Positions 46,755 through 60,423 of a DNA stretch of 64,000 bases are shown here, one piece after another (within the stretch, counting starts at the first letter, position 1; each line of letters opens with the position of its first letter). A program made the position numbers and the translations under genes. The DNA is from Paramecium octaurelia (taxonomy: Eukaryota; Ciliophora; Oligohymenophorea; Peniculida; Parameciidae): NCBI GenBank assembly GCA_905182995.1, contig CAJJDP010000013.1, forward strand, positions 659,275-723,274, written 5' to 3'. The notes under the pieces were generated by a model. That model worked only from the letters and a program-made list of their open reading frames with translations, was not told the origin of the DNA and searched no databases.

Positions 46755-49700
46755 TCAAAAATCAGTTCCATCCAAAAATATTTGATCCAATTTATATTAC
46801 TTAATAAAGAAATAGATAAATTATTTTAATGGATCTAATTGGTTTATTTTTATTATTGAAGCAATATTAACGTAAAGTATAATTCTTAGAAAAATTAGAA
46901 TTAGGTCAAAAAATGCATAGCTAAATATGATCGTGCTTCCTAATAAGATTAACATATTATAATTAAACTATGGGCTGCATTTATTTCTAAATAACTTTCT
47001 ATATTTACCTGTTTTGATATTGAAATATTAATAAAGAGTATGTTGAAAAATGGATTATTAAATACACAATCACGACAAAAGTCTAACATTTTCCTTTAAA
47101 TCTATAAATAGCTTCAAATATCTTAAAAATCATTCTAAACAATAACAATAGTAAATAATTGATAATCAAAAATAAAGTCAAATATTCTTTCCATGTAAAA
47201 GGTTTCAAAAAAAGTTAATGGAATTAAATGCTTAAAAAAATAGAAAACTTAAGGAATCTATAACTTTTTGTAATTGTTCGATCCTCGCTATAAAATAAGC
47301 AAATTATTTCATGAATAAACTAATAATTCAATTGTATTCTTACTTTTATAGACGTTTTATAAATTCTTAAAATGGTCCAATAATTGTAAAATCTGATGGT
47401 GTTTTTTTTTTACAAGACCCTAGGTGCACAGTGTTTCAATAAGCTTTAACCTTTCTAATCTTTGCAACTCGTAATACATGAATAATGAAAAGATTATGTA
47501 AATACCGTGAAATAAAAGAAACGGTTAATTATGTAAACCACAATTAGTATCTTATGAAAAGATAGAAATTTAGAAAAACTCTGATGAATTTTAAGTTTAA
47601 TTTAATTCTCTTGTTAAGAATATAATCCCCATATATTAACATGAACAAGAAATTTAAATAGATTGCTTAAGATTACTTTCCTAAATTAATATGTTACACA
47701 ATTAAAGTGCCCCATTATCAGAATACTAAACGCATTAGAAATTATATGCAGGTAAACTAGTTTGATTGCAGTAAGAGTATTCAGTCACATCAACAACATA
47801 ATTAGCATTTAAGAATTCATAACTAATATATTATTTTTTGTAAAGATAGTTTTATAGTTTTGTTTTTGCGTAATATTGCTGATCAATTTCCAATTAAGAA
47901 GAGTTTAAAAATCTTTGTACCTCTTATGTATGCTTTTTAGAGATGTTAAATAGTTAAAATGAATTTCCAACTATTCCTTTTTGACAAATACTATTAAACT
48001 ATCCATAATGTCGTTCTCGAGGCCAAGTTATTAATTAAACACATATTTGGATATTTTAGCGATTTGATATTTTAATTGCTAACCATTTAAAGTAAGTTAT
48101 TAACCATTTACTTGTACTTAATCTCCAATGTGTGGGGCAATATCATCAATTAGAGTATTTAAATTTTCTGTTATTAGAAGTATTTAGTCTTAATCAGTAT
48201 CAGATCTTATAGAAGTCTGGGATATTTTGGTATATAGATCATCGATATATTGTATAAGAGAGTCTAATGAATTGGAGATTGATTGTTTAAATTAAAATAG
48301 TAGTTCATTCATAAAAATGTCATTTTATTAGATTTGATATTCCAAACCAGTTTTTGTTAGGATAATTTTTTTTGTAAATTTTTTAATTTATCTAATTCTT
48401 TCGTAAAAGTTATTATGTCAGCAGAAAAATATTTATAAACTTTAGAATTGTTAAATAAAATTAGTTTTGTTTTATTATCATAACAACTTCCTTAGTCAGT
48501 TTCACCTAAATTTCTTTTAGAGGAATTAACATTATTGAAATTCATTATAAATCTCTTATATAATTTTAGGGTTGAAAGGACCAATAATTAATCAGATAAG
48601 TCATCGGAATCAACAAGACTAATTGTCTATTTAAATAATTATTCCGAAAATTGAACACAATCGAATGATCCATAATGATTCATCATAACTTCTAAAAGCA
48701 AGATAATTTTTTGTTTATAATTTAAATTGCTAATTGCAAAATCAGAACAATTTAATTTAAATTTTGTAACATTCTGATAAGATTCAATATTTGTAATTGA
48801 TCCTCTCGAATCCATAACCTAGATTAAAACAACTCCTTCGCAATTAGGCAAATAAATTTCAAAAGCATTAGATTATTAAAAGCTATTAAGAATCAATGAA
48901 AAATCTGATAGTTACTTTTGAAAATCCTTATAGTCTTAATTATTTAAGAAAAATCTTAATTAGTAAGTAAACGGAGAATCTTCTTCTAAATAACAATTAG
49001 CCACAATTTTTGATGTCTATAAAGCCTAAAGGGTTTGTGATCCTAACTTAATCTAGCAAATAGGAGGTTAGTTTAAATTTAGTTATAAATCATATTGCCT
49101 AGGTATTATATCATTAGTAAATTAAGCTAGAAATTTTAAATTAAATTAGTTTCCTTTATTGAACTATTAATATTGATCAAACAGCCTAAAATAACAGGAA
49201 AAATATTAAGGTTCAAGTATCTTTATAACTTCAAAGTCGTATATGATAACAATTTATTATTGTAACAAATATTACCTATCTTCAAAGGAAATATTAAAAT
49301 CAAATTGTAATGTTTCGTAACTATTAATTGGTCTCATCGTATAACCTTTACTATACGAAACATCAAGAAATTAAAAATCATTATCTAAAAACACTATGTT
49401 ATATTTAAATTCATATTATAGCCCAGTTTTTGAGGCAATTACACTCCACCCCCATATAGTAAATGGATTAACAGATTATTTAGGGATAATTTGAACAGAG
49501 TCTGTTTTATTTATTTAAAATATCGTATTATTAGAATTTGTACGATAAGTATTTTTTGTTAAATCAGCACAGCTAACTTCTATTGTAATTTCAGGATCTT
49601 CATTCCATTGATTTTAAGCATCAAGATCTTTGCAGTAAATATTTACAATTGAGTCTTTTCTATAATTTTATATTTTTTTTGTGTTGTAGAACTAGCATTG

Positions 49701-52700
49701 TAAACCTCCTTGAAGTATTTCAATTGTTAAATATTAGGAATATGAAAAGTTGGTTTAAGCCTAACCAACTTCCATTTTAAAAGTATATGCAGTATTAGGT
49801 GATAATGTGTATTACTTTATTTTCACTTCAAAATAATTGTCACTTACTGTTTATGACACATTTACTTTTGATGAATTAGACTTGGAATTATTTTTGTAAA
49901 TTTCAGCTAATGAAATTTCATATTAGGAGTTCAGATTCTGAATTTGACCTGAATCTGAACAAAATTTTTTCTAAATTTTAAAATATAGTGAAATTATTTC
50001 AAAAGTGTACAATTATTTCTTTCCTTGCCAAAGAATTGTTGGTAATTATCCAGAATGAGTTTAAACCTAAATTTATTAGGTTCCTTTCTATTTGATAAAA
50101 TTTTGAAATTCAACAACAAAAGTTATTTAAGATTCTTTTGGGAGAGTTTGGATTGGAATATTCAGATCCAATTGCTATAGATTAGTTTATTGTAATACAA
50201 AATCTTCTAAATTAGCATTTCCATTTTACCCTATTAGTAAGAAAGACCAAGTTATATTAATCATATTTCGAAGACCATGTTGACTTCTTGACTTTACTGA
50301 AATAATATTTTCATCAAATGGATTAAGCAAATATTGAGGTATTTCATAATCAATTATGGGTTATAAAAGATTGATATGTACTTTTACTTAATTAAAAATA
50401 AATTATCCTAATTTCCTTTAGCAATTATTATGGCCAAGAGAGTAATTAATAAATATAATTGAATCTCCTGGAAGTATATTAGGATTAGAACCTAACTTTA
50501 ATATAATTTTTTTATTGTCAACTTAATCTAATTTACATTCTGGGTTCTTTCCTAATTTTTTAATAGTTTCATCTGCTAAAAATTTAAAACAAATATTCTC
50601 TTAAAGCTAAGATGAAAAATAATTTCGATTTAATGAAAAATCAAATAACACTTGGATTGAAAGTAAATCATCAGAAAATATAATATCTAAGACAGCAACT
50701 TCGCAATCTATATAGTAAATATATTAATATACTTGAGCACCATTGAGTATCTGTATGGCTAATTGAATCCAAAGGGCAATCACAGGTGTTTTCCTCAGAT
50801 AACACTCTATTTCCATAGCATGTTAAACAACCCTCTAGATTACAGGTTTTACAATTTTAATCACATTCAAGGCAATCAAAGCTTTAATAGTCATCATAAA
50901 ATCCATCTTAACAATTGCAAGCAGGAGTATTAATACGATTTCCTCTACATAACAAACAATTAGATTAGTTTTCTTTGCATACCAAGCACTAAAAGTCACA
51001 TTCTAAATTATTATAAGTTGTAATTACAAATACAATTTAGTTATCCAACTTCATAATATCCTACTAAACAATCACAAGTTTTGTTTATTCTGTTACCTCT
51101 GCAGGCAGTGCAATTTGATGATACTTACTCACATGTACTACATTTATTATCGCATGCTAAACAAATTATCAACATAATTACGTTCACAAGTCTATTATTC
51201 ATTTGAAAAAAAGCCAGATTTGCAATTACAAGCAGGAGCCCCTTCTCTGAGATTGCTCAAACATATTAAACAATTTGATGATGATTAAATACAAGTCTTA
51301 CATGGATAATTGCATTTCTAACATTAGAATAATATTCCATCATCATAATACCCATCTTTACAGTCACAATTTTATGTAATAGTTAGTCTATTAGATGTAT
51401 TAGATGGTTTGCAACTTATGCATTTATCAGCTTTTTAAATACAACCAGAACATTTAATATGACACTCTAGAATATATTCGTGATATATATACTTTGACAC
51501 ACTTCATTTTCATCTTAAAAAACATTGGTTTAGCATGGACATTTATGAATTGCAGATTGATCGATTCTATTCATATTGATATCACAACTTGTACAATAAT
51601 CATATTTTCCTTAACAGGTTAAACAAGATTTTGAACATTCTAAGAATATTAATAGATAGTTGTACTTTCACAAATCAGCTATCCATTATCAAAATATCCA
51701 GATTTACATATACAGGTATTATTATTTAGTATTCTGATTTATTCAGTCTCATAACAAGACAAACATTATGATGATTTTGAAATGCAAGTTTTACTTAAAT
51801 CATTGCATTTTTGACATATTTCAATTCCTACATCAAAGTAGCCATCTAAGCAGAGACACTTGTTAGAATCTTAAATAATTCTAAAGTACTAGGATTCACA
51901 TGTTAAACATTTAGTTGATTAATTTATACAAGTTTTACAAGTTATGTCACACTCTATAATTTATTTTAATATTACATTAACAATATCTTTGATAGGTTTC
52001 ATAAAACCCTTATTTACATAGGCATTAAAAAGTAATTCCATCATAATATCTAGTAATAGGCTCACATTCAATACATTATGATACACTTTAACATTCTTTA
52101 CATGTTATATTACAAGCTAATATTAATAATATCAAAAAGTTTACCTTCACATTTCATAATTGAAGTATTAAAATAATAGCTAGATGGGCAAATACATTTA
52201 TTTTAATTGCTTAATATTAAATTAAATGCAGGATCGCATGATAAACAAAATTTCGAATTGCTTTAGCAAGTAAGACAAGATTAATCGCATAAAATACATT
52301 AATTTTAGGAATCTTCAAAGTATCCGTCCTTACAAACACATATATTTCCAGTTCTAAGTATTCTGAAATTATCTTCTGAACAAGTTAAACAATAATTGGC
52401 TTGATTCATGCAGGTTAAACATGTTTTATCACATAATTAACATTTTTTATCAATCCCTGTTTCAAATGTTCCTTGAATACATATACAGGTTTTGTTTTAT
52501 AATTATTTCATTTAGCCACAAGATGTGCAATTAGTCACAGTGTTTAAACATGTTTAGCAAGCAATATCACAATACTAACAAACTCCATTTATTTCAGTTG
52601 TGCCATTTTAACATTAGCATTTAAAACTTAAATTGTTTAAAACTCTTAATTCAGATGAATCACAACTAGTACATGTAGTAGAATTAATCGTACAATTAAT

Positions 52701-55700
52701 ACAATTAGAATCACACTTAGAACATTTTTCTTGTCCAATTTCATAATAACCTGAATCACAATCACATTAAATCCCATTTAAATGTCTCGTAAATGTACAT
52801 GAAGTACAATACGTTGGTTAACTCTAACAAGTTGAACATTTTATAGAACATTTCTTACAGTTAGCTGATGATCCATCGTCAAAATACCCTAATAAGCACT
52901 AACAAGTTCCTCCATTATAAACTCTAAAAGAAATATTAGAATCTGTGCAGGTTTTGCACTAATTTGAGTCTTAACCTTAGCAATTAAAACAGGAGTAATG
53001 ACATTTTTCACATACTTCTACTCCTTTATCATAGTACTAGTCTATGCAAAAACAAGAGTTAATAATGTTGTTGAGTTATCTATTAGCAGTAGTTGAACAT
53101 GAATCACATTTTGTAGATATTTGATAACAAGTCAAACAAGAATAATGGCATTCTATTCATTAATTTTATACTTACTCTAACAAATAATATTAATTCCATC
53201 ATCGTAATAGCCTGATTGACATAAACACTAGGATTGTATTAGTACTCTTAGACTTTCAGGAGGACAAGACAAACATTAAGAATCTAACACTGCACAATTT
53301 TGACATCTAAAATTGCATTCTAATATAAAAATTAAACAGTACAAGAGCATTTAGCTTTTCCTACATCATAGTAATTGGTCTAACAAATGCAGTTTGTACC
53401 TGATTTAATTCTCTTATCTTAGTCCCAACAGGAATCACAACCTGTAGAACGACTTGTACAAGTTAAGCAAGCATAATAACAAGCTATTTTTAAGCTGAGA
53501 TAACTACATGCACAAGATAATTTATTTTAATAAGTAGATCCTGGCCAGCCTTAAAGCTTAGTTTTGCACAAACAGGTGTTTCCATCTAAGTACTTTTCTG
53601 GTTGACAAGAGGTACAATTTAATGAAGATGTAGTACACTCATAACAGGTATTACTACAAGCTGAAAATAAATTAATATTTTATACCTTAACATTCTATTT
53701 ATCCAACATCAAAATATTTTGGAGCACACTTGCACTCACCTTGATTATTTAATGCTCTTCCAATTAATGAATTACAAGATTTACATTAATTTGATTAACT
53801 TCCATTACATGTCAAACAAGTATTATGACAAGCTAAAATGAATTCAAATATTACCAGTGCATATTGGATTTTCAAGTTAATTAAAGTATTTAGGAGGACA
53901 AGAACAAGAATTGTCTGCTCCAAGAGTTCGAAATGAGAACTCTGGACAAGTATCACAATTATTTATTGTTCCACTACATGAAGCACATCGATATGAGCAT
54001 TCTATAATTACTTAACATTTGATTACTAATGCACATTTAGCCTCCTATTATTTTTTCTAGGTACCCATCTTTGCAAGGACATAAATTTCCTTTGGTTGCT
54101 CTGTTGCTATCAATTGGACAAGAAATACAATTATCAAATTCAGGACCATAACAGGTTTTACATGTGTAATGGCATTCTTAGAATTATCAATATTTGTACT
54201 TTCACATTGCAATAGACCTACATTATAGTACCCAAAAGGACAATCGCATTTCGATATTATTAATTATCTATAGGTTAATTCACAAGTTAAACAATTAGTT
54301 TTTTAACCCCCATTACATGTCTTACAAGTAAAGTGACATTCCAAACATTTTAATTAGGATTAGACACTATAATAGTGTGAATCCTTGCACAAACATTAAA
54401 ATGTAGAACCTACTCTATCTGGTTTTCTCGTTGAAGGACAAGCTGTACAAGAATCTACTGCAGCTATAATACAGCTCGTACATGAGTGATGACAAGAGAC
54501 TAAATATGATTCTCATTGTTACAATAGCAAAATACTTCATTTCTACCAGAATCGTAATAGGCTGGATCACATGAACATTTATTATCTGAAGTCAAATAGC
54601 GATGATTTTCACTTGAACATTCAGTGCAATTATTTGATAATGGCCCATTGCATCTTAGACATGAATAATGACATTCTTAGAATTAATAATTGAGAGATAC
54701 TAAAACAAATAACCTGGATTCCATCTTCTCCATATCCACTTTTACAAATACATTTCAAATCATCAGATACAACTCTATTTTGTCCTGCTATACACATTGT
54801 ACAATATTAATTTGATGTATTGTCAGCTGGTGCTAGGCATTTTTCACATCTTGTATGGCAAGCTAGATTTTTATGTAGTTATTCTTACGTTGACATAATG
54901 TTGGCCCATTAATTTGGGTAATTTCAATTGTTCTTATGGCACAAATACATTTACCGTCAACAAACAATTTGTTATAAATATTTGGATCTCCACATTCAGT
55001 ACAATCATTATCAAATGGTCCTGAACAATTATAACACGATGGATAACATTCTACCTTTATATTGTTCATTACATTAGCAAATCTTATCCTCCAATCCTGT
55101 ATCAAAGTATCCATATTGAAAAGGACAGGTATTTCCAATTAGAGTTCTATTTCTTAATGGATCACATGATGTACAATCTCCAAATGTTAATGTACAAGTA
55201 TAACAATATCCTAAGGTGCATAATACACACTCTCCATTTAATTCTGTATACCCATCAACTTAATCACAAACACATTAACCAGGAATAACTCTTGCACTTA
55301 GTTTCTTATCGTAAAAACAGGTTGTACAATAATTTGGATCTGTTATTAAACAAGTTTAACATGGGGCATTGCATTAAACTGTAAATAGAACACATTTTTT
55401 ATCTGGGGTTAAAATATGTGTTGCAAAACAACTCTTACATTCGCTTGCATTATGACAAGTAAAACATTTCTCTAACCCTGGTTCATTTTAACATGCTAAA
55501 TTAAATCAAATTATACAAGAGCATCGAGTTCCTTTTTTGAAATATCAAACATCACATTAGTTGCAATTAGTTGCAATTGGTTCTCCATTAGAATCATAAA
55601 TATAATCATATTGCATGCAATTTCTATCTTCAAAGCATAATGAATTTTGTAAAGTATAAGGCCACATACATTCTGAACATACTCCTGAGGAACAGACTTT

Positions 55701-56485
55701 GCAATTAATTGGACATTCTATATTTTCGATATAAATCATACAAACGCACTATGAATTAATAAATTCATAACCCTCCTTACATTCACTAAATGAATAGACA
55801 GAATTTAATTATTAACAAGTTTTATGACTGGGTTAACATGCTTTAATAATAATTGTAATTACTTAAAGTGCATTATAAATCATTACTATCTAATGAAGAC
55901 TGACCAGGTATGCAGCTAGCACATTTTGTATTGGTTGCATCGCATGTCTTACAAAATTGACCACAAGCTTTGGATTACCATGATAATTTACCTGGAGGTG
56001 TTGGAGTTGTAGCACAATTCTGGCCATAATTGTAACCAGCACAATATATGCATTTGTAGATTCCAGAATATTTTTGTCCAATTAAGCAACCATGAGCATT
56101 CAATGAAGATATAGCTTCAGTTGTAAAAATTAAATTTCCATTTGAATCATATGAGTATATCATTACAAATGGCCACCATCCTAGTTGTATATGAGTATCA
56201 TAATTAGGATACAGGATATAGCCTTGTACTTATGGATGACATAAGACTTCATGGTTGTTAACTATTATATTCCTGAGTTATGTAGTACCGGCACATTCCC
56301 TTGGAACACCTTATGTTCATAACTAAACTACCTGCACACATATAGGGATAGATATCTGGCCAATATTAATGGTAGCTGGGACAAGATCTTTGAAAAATCT
56401 CCTTATTGAAATCAGTTTGAAAAGACCTAAAGCTAAAACATACTTAGTTTAGCTGGATTAGTATAAATGTGACAATGAAACTCAT
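46755..56485 (-). CDS. Giant Cys-rich, GPS-like, multi-pass membrane receptor
   Basis: The ATG at 56485 opens MSFIVTFILIQLNQVCFSF, a signal peptide. From there to about 50820 the protein is a chain of roughly two dozen furin/TNFR-like Cys-rich modules (CPINCKVCSSGVCSEC; CYPSCYNCSGPFDNDCTEC). About 50800-48400 is a large beta-rich ectodomain resembling REJ/PKD regions. A GPS-like motif follows (FQCVQYSDNGALQLC ... ISCSCQYMG, about 47640-47800). Then come hydrophobic helices: FLLFHGIYIIFSLFMYY, YLTLFLINYLLLLLFRMIF, FVVIVYLIIHFSTYSLLIF and YAFFDLILIFLRIILYV. It ends QIFLDGTDF and TGA at 46755. Many small introns; about 3,000 residues. Signal peptide, Cys modules, GPS and helices together suggest a polycystin- or adhesion-GPCR-like surface receptor; the number of helices is not settled. 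Confidence 0.75.
47640..47800 (-). other. GPS-like autoproteolysis motif in the giant receptor
   Basis: Cysteines are spaced C(x5)N-x-A-L-x-L-C and, 20 residues on, S-C-S-C-Q-Y, as in GPS domains (W/Y-x5-W-x3-GC ... C-x-C-x-H-L/M). It lies just before the first hydrophobic helix. The cleavage triad (H-L/I-S/T) is not evident: the sequence after C-x-C is QYMGIIFLTRE, so cleavage is uncertain. Confidence 0.5.
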
Positions 56486-58574
56486 AGGAAATATCTATTT
56501 TTAATGATTTTAATAATGAATTATTTTGGTTATAGACAAGAATTTATATCAGATATTCGAGTTAGAATTTCCATTATAAAACTTATTTGAGAATGATATA
56601 AGTTTGTGTATAGGTCATTTACTTTTTTATCTGAATAAAACTCAAATTCAAAATTTGAATCGGACTACTTAGTTAATTTTTCAACCAATCCTTGATAAAT
56701 AAGGGTACTTTTCAAAAATTATGTTTAAGTTCTTAAATTACTTTAATTTTTTGAGAATTTACAGTTGTTTAATTTTCTTATATTTCTTAATGTTCAGAGA
56801 GAAAGGACCCAGTAGAATAATTATCATAAATAAAGAGCAAAGTGACTTTTAATCTTATCCATTTATTATTATTTGATTAAAATGATTATCATATTATAAT
56901 TATTCGATAAATATTAATTATTACATTTAACAATTTATTTCATATTCTATTCTATAAAACATTTAAGATGTATTTTGTAGAAGATATCCATTATGACAAT
57001 AAATCGATAATAAGAGAATATTTGTTTTAAATATGATTCCAAAATTTTTAAAATCAAAGCTTAACCTTTTTATAATGTAGAATAACTTATTTATTTAATC
57101 TAATGTTTTATTTTCAGGCTCAAAAGCATTAAATTAGTGATTTGATAATATTAAAGCTGCTTGATGAATTTTTGAACAATTAAGAATTTCACTTTTCGAT
57201 AAGTTTGATAGTTTAGTCTAAAGTATTACTTTAAAGTTATATAGGAAAACTTTTAGAAACTGAGCTTAAATTTTTGAAAATAGTAATAGAGACTTTAAAT
57301 AGTTATTCCCTGAGAGAAAAAGAACATGTTTATAGAATCTGAAATATTGGTACAGATAAATAAACAAACAAAAAAGTTTATAGATAACTTATCTTAGCTT
57401 GTTGTTCAGTTTCCTATTAAATCTTATACATTGTGGTTATTTAAAAAATAATTATTTTTGAGTTTAAAAATATGTACAAATGTGAAACGGATTTTTGTTT
57501 AAAAAACGAATAACTAAAAAAATCAAATTAAAGTCGAATTTGTTCAATTTAGCATTTAAGTTAACACGCTTAAAGTAATATTCTCTATTTAAGTAGATTT
57601 AATAATTTTAATCCCTGGAATATTATTACATAATTAAATTATCATTTTGAATTTTGAATTATTTTAACGAAAAACTATTTAAATTGTTTAAAATATTAAA
57701 AATTTAGCAAAATTCTAGAAAGAAATATTAAGAACAAATAATATTAACTGATTGAATTAAATTATGCATAAGACATCCACTTAATAAGAAGAATTACAAA
57801 TCTACAAAATAAAAGTGCTTTGATAAATATTGTTACGAACAACATATTCTGAATCATCTCAATTATTTAATTGAGTCACTTATTTAAAAGATCTTCCAGT
57901 TTTATTGCCAAATCTTTCGTTTGTATTGAATATAATTGTTTGACATAACTTAATGTTGCATAAGGAATTTAAATACTAAATTTAGCTAGAGGAAATTTGA
58001 GCCAGTTATTAAAGAAAAAAGAATAAAGGCTATGGAGATATATTCATTAATCCTGTTTATTTGTAAGCATAGACCATACTGTTTTAAAGTCTAAACTCTT
58101 GTAAATCTTCAAATAATTTTAGATTTTTTCACTTTAATTAATCATTAATATATATGTAGCAAGGTGAAATCAGCTGATTTATTGAATAAGATGGAGTTTC
58201 TTTTTTTTGATATATTTATGAATAAATTTAACTTAATCATTTTTTTTTAAATATTATAAGTTTTCATAACAAATTTTAACGAGTTAAATAAAACTTTTTG
58301 TTTTTTGCTCAGTTCAACTAAGAGGAAATTAAGATTATGTAATAGAAATTTAATTGTTTATCACTTAGTATTCTATACCAGATAATAACAGCAATATTTT
58401 CATTTAATTATAATATTCACCTTAAAAACAAGCAAAAAAAACTCAAAATTACAAATTTTTGTCAATATCAAAAGAAAAATTCTAATAAGAAGAAAATTTA
58501 ATAGAAATTTGATATATAAGTTGGATTTTAAAGTAAATAATTATAATTCCCTTGTGAAAATGTAAATTTAATTT
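56486..58574. other. Large intergenic region with one coding-like stretch
   Basis: Mostly AT-rich and without a gene model. A plus frame at about 57112-57343 reads HQISDLIILKLLDEFLNNQE and SYIGKLLETELKFLKIVIE, ending at TGA. The following 400 bp are open in another frame but of Ile/Asn/Lys-rich chance-like composition. It may be a remnant of a helical protein gene; I assign nothing. Confidence 0.35.
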
Positions 58575-60157
58575 TCATTGATATTTTAATTCGTAAACAT
58601 GGAATGACAAAGTTTAATCATTCCAGACAATTAAATAGTTTCCATCCTCAGTAACATTTCCATAATTTTTGCAAGATTTGCAATCAATAGGTTTGCTTTG
58701 AAAATTGAATAATTGATTTTGATAGCTCAAGATATTAACATATTTGTTATGTTTAATGACAAATATTTACTTTGCTTTATTATAAATACAAGGAAACAAT
58801 GATTACCCATCTTTTAAATCTAAATACTTTAAGTTAACTTACGACTCTTTTTTCGCTACAAACTTACCTGTTTCCTTTTTAAAAATATGAATAGAACCCT
58901 CATTCTCTTGACACCAAGCAATTGTATCTCTATTTAGAAAACAAACTCTAAATCCATTATCATTTTTAATATTTTCTAAGACTTGCTTGAACTTAAATTT
59001 TTTATTATTTGACTTCTTTTCCCAAACTATTATTGTTTTGTCATCGCTGCATGAGACTAATTGTGTTTCATCTTCATTAATGCTCATCTAACCAATGTGT
59101 TTGCTATGTTTATTAAGCGAATAATAGAACACCAATTAATTCTTATCAGTATTCAAATTCCACACCCTAATTGATCCATTTGAATGGCCAGAAAATATTA
59201 AATCTTCATTTTAATTTAATAACAAGCACCATACAATTGATTGATTATCATATGGCTATGAAGGTTCCCATTAGTTTGAATTACACATCTTTTTCCATCC
59301 AATAATTTTGCAATCTATACTTCCTGTTATAAACCAATTAGTCCTTTTACTGAAAACTATACAGGTAACATCCAAATTATGTCCTTTTAAAGTGACTCCT
59401 GAATCTCTTAATTACCCTTTTTCAAAATTCCATATTTTTACATCCTTCTTAGATGCTCCAGCCATTAAGGAACCTTGCTTATTGAATGCTAGTGCAAAAC
59501 ACCATTATTCTTAATACACTTCCTAAACTTGATGATATGTGATCTCTCTTTACGGTGGGTGTTTGTCAAATATAGATTCAATAGGACATTCTATGGGATT
59601 CACTTATACTTTCTTTATAGGCTTAAGGTCTTCATAGTATATGGTTTCTTCTAAAACATTCTTTAGATTATCTGTTTCTTTTTCTATTATATTTATAATC
59701 TGTTTGATTATAGCGACAGAACTTTCTAATTTATTTTAGTAATTCTTATTGATATTATTTATTCTTTCTGCTTCCAAGTATGTTTGTTCTTCATCCCATG
59801 AATCCTCGTTACTTTTTTTCAGTTCATCTTTATATTAATGCGAATTCACTATTACAATGTCCACCACTTTGATTAGGTTTTCTTTAAGCTTATATAAGTA
59901 TTTCGTAAATTAATCAATTTCATAAATGTTTTATTTTCTTAATGTATTAATTTAGTTATTCAGCTTTTCCTAATTATAATGAATATCTATACTAATTCAT
60001 CATTTATAGTTATATTTTAGGTTCCTTTGTGCTCTTCTAAGCAATCAGCACATATCAATCGTTCTTTTAACTTGCATTTTTGGTTATCAAGCACCATTAG
60101 AACTGAGCAATCCTTATGTTTATAAACACATTCCATTTAGTTGACATCTTTTATCAT
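58575..60157 (-). CDS. Zinc-finger/coiled-coil/WD40 protein
   Basis: The ATG at 60157 opens MIKDVNQMECVYKHKDCSVL. One 23-nt intron (59970-59992) gives exactly 519 residues. The first about 55 residues carry a Cys/His cluster (C-x4-H-x2-C, then C, then C-x2-C-x4-H in LICADCLEEHKG), a RING- or B-box-like zinc module. A coiled coil of about 130 residues follows, then WD40 blades: WCFALAFNKQGSLMAGASK with KDVKIWNF, GHNLDVTCIVFSKRTNWFIT with GSIDCKIIGWK, WCLLLNQNEDLIFSGHSNG with SIRVWNL, and HIGQMSINEDETQLVSCSDD with KTIIVWEK. It resembles TRIM-like architectures with a propeller at the C-terminus; E3 ligase activity is possible but unproven. Intact relative of the pseudogene at 44025. Confidence 0.88.
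59970..59992 (-). other. 23-nt intron
   Basis: On the minus strand it begins GTATAG and ends AATTAG. Without it the frame reaches TGA within the coiled coil. Confidence 0.8.
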
Positions 60158-60423
60158 TTTGATTCTTAATTAAAGAAATCAATATCATGTTTTATGTCTG
60201 ATTTTATCACTAAAATTCCTGATATTAATTAGTTCCAAATTTATGGAAATTTTCAATACAATTGTAAAATGGTAATATCAATTATAATGAATTCTATAAA
60301 ATAAAACAAATTGTGGTTTGGAATTTACATGATAATATGTAAATGAAAGACAAAATTCAATAATAACAGAGCAATATATCATCAAATTATTTTAAGTGGA
60401 GGATCTACTTAAATTTCATTCAT
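60158..60423. other. Short intergenic spacer
   Basis: AT-rich, upstream of the Zn-finger/WD40 gene; probably its promoter region. No element recognised. Confidence 0.5.
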
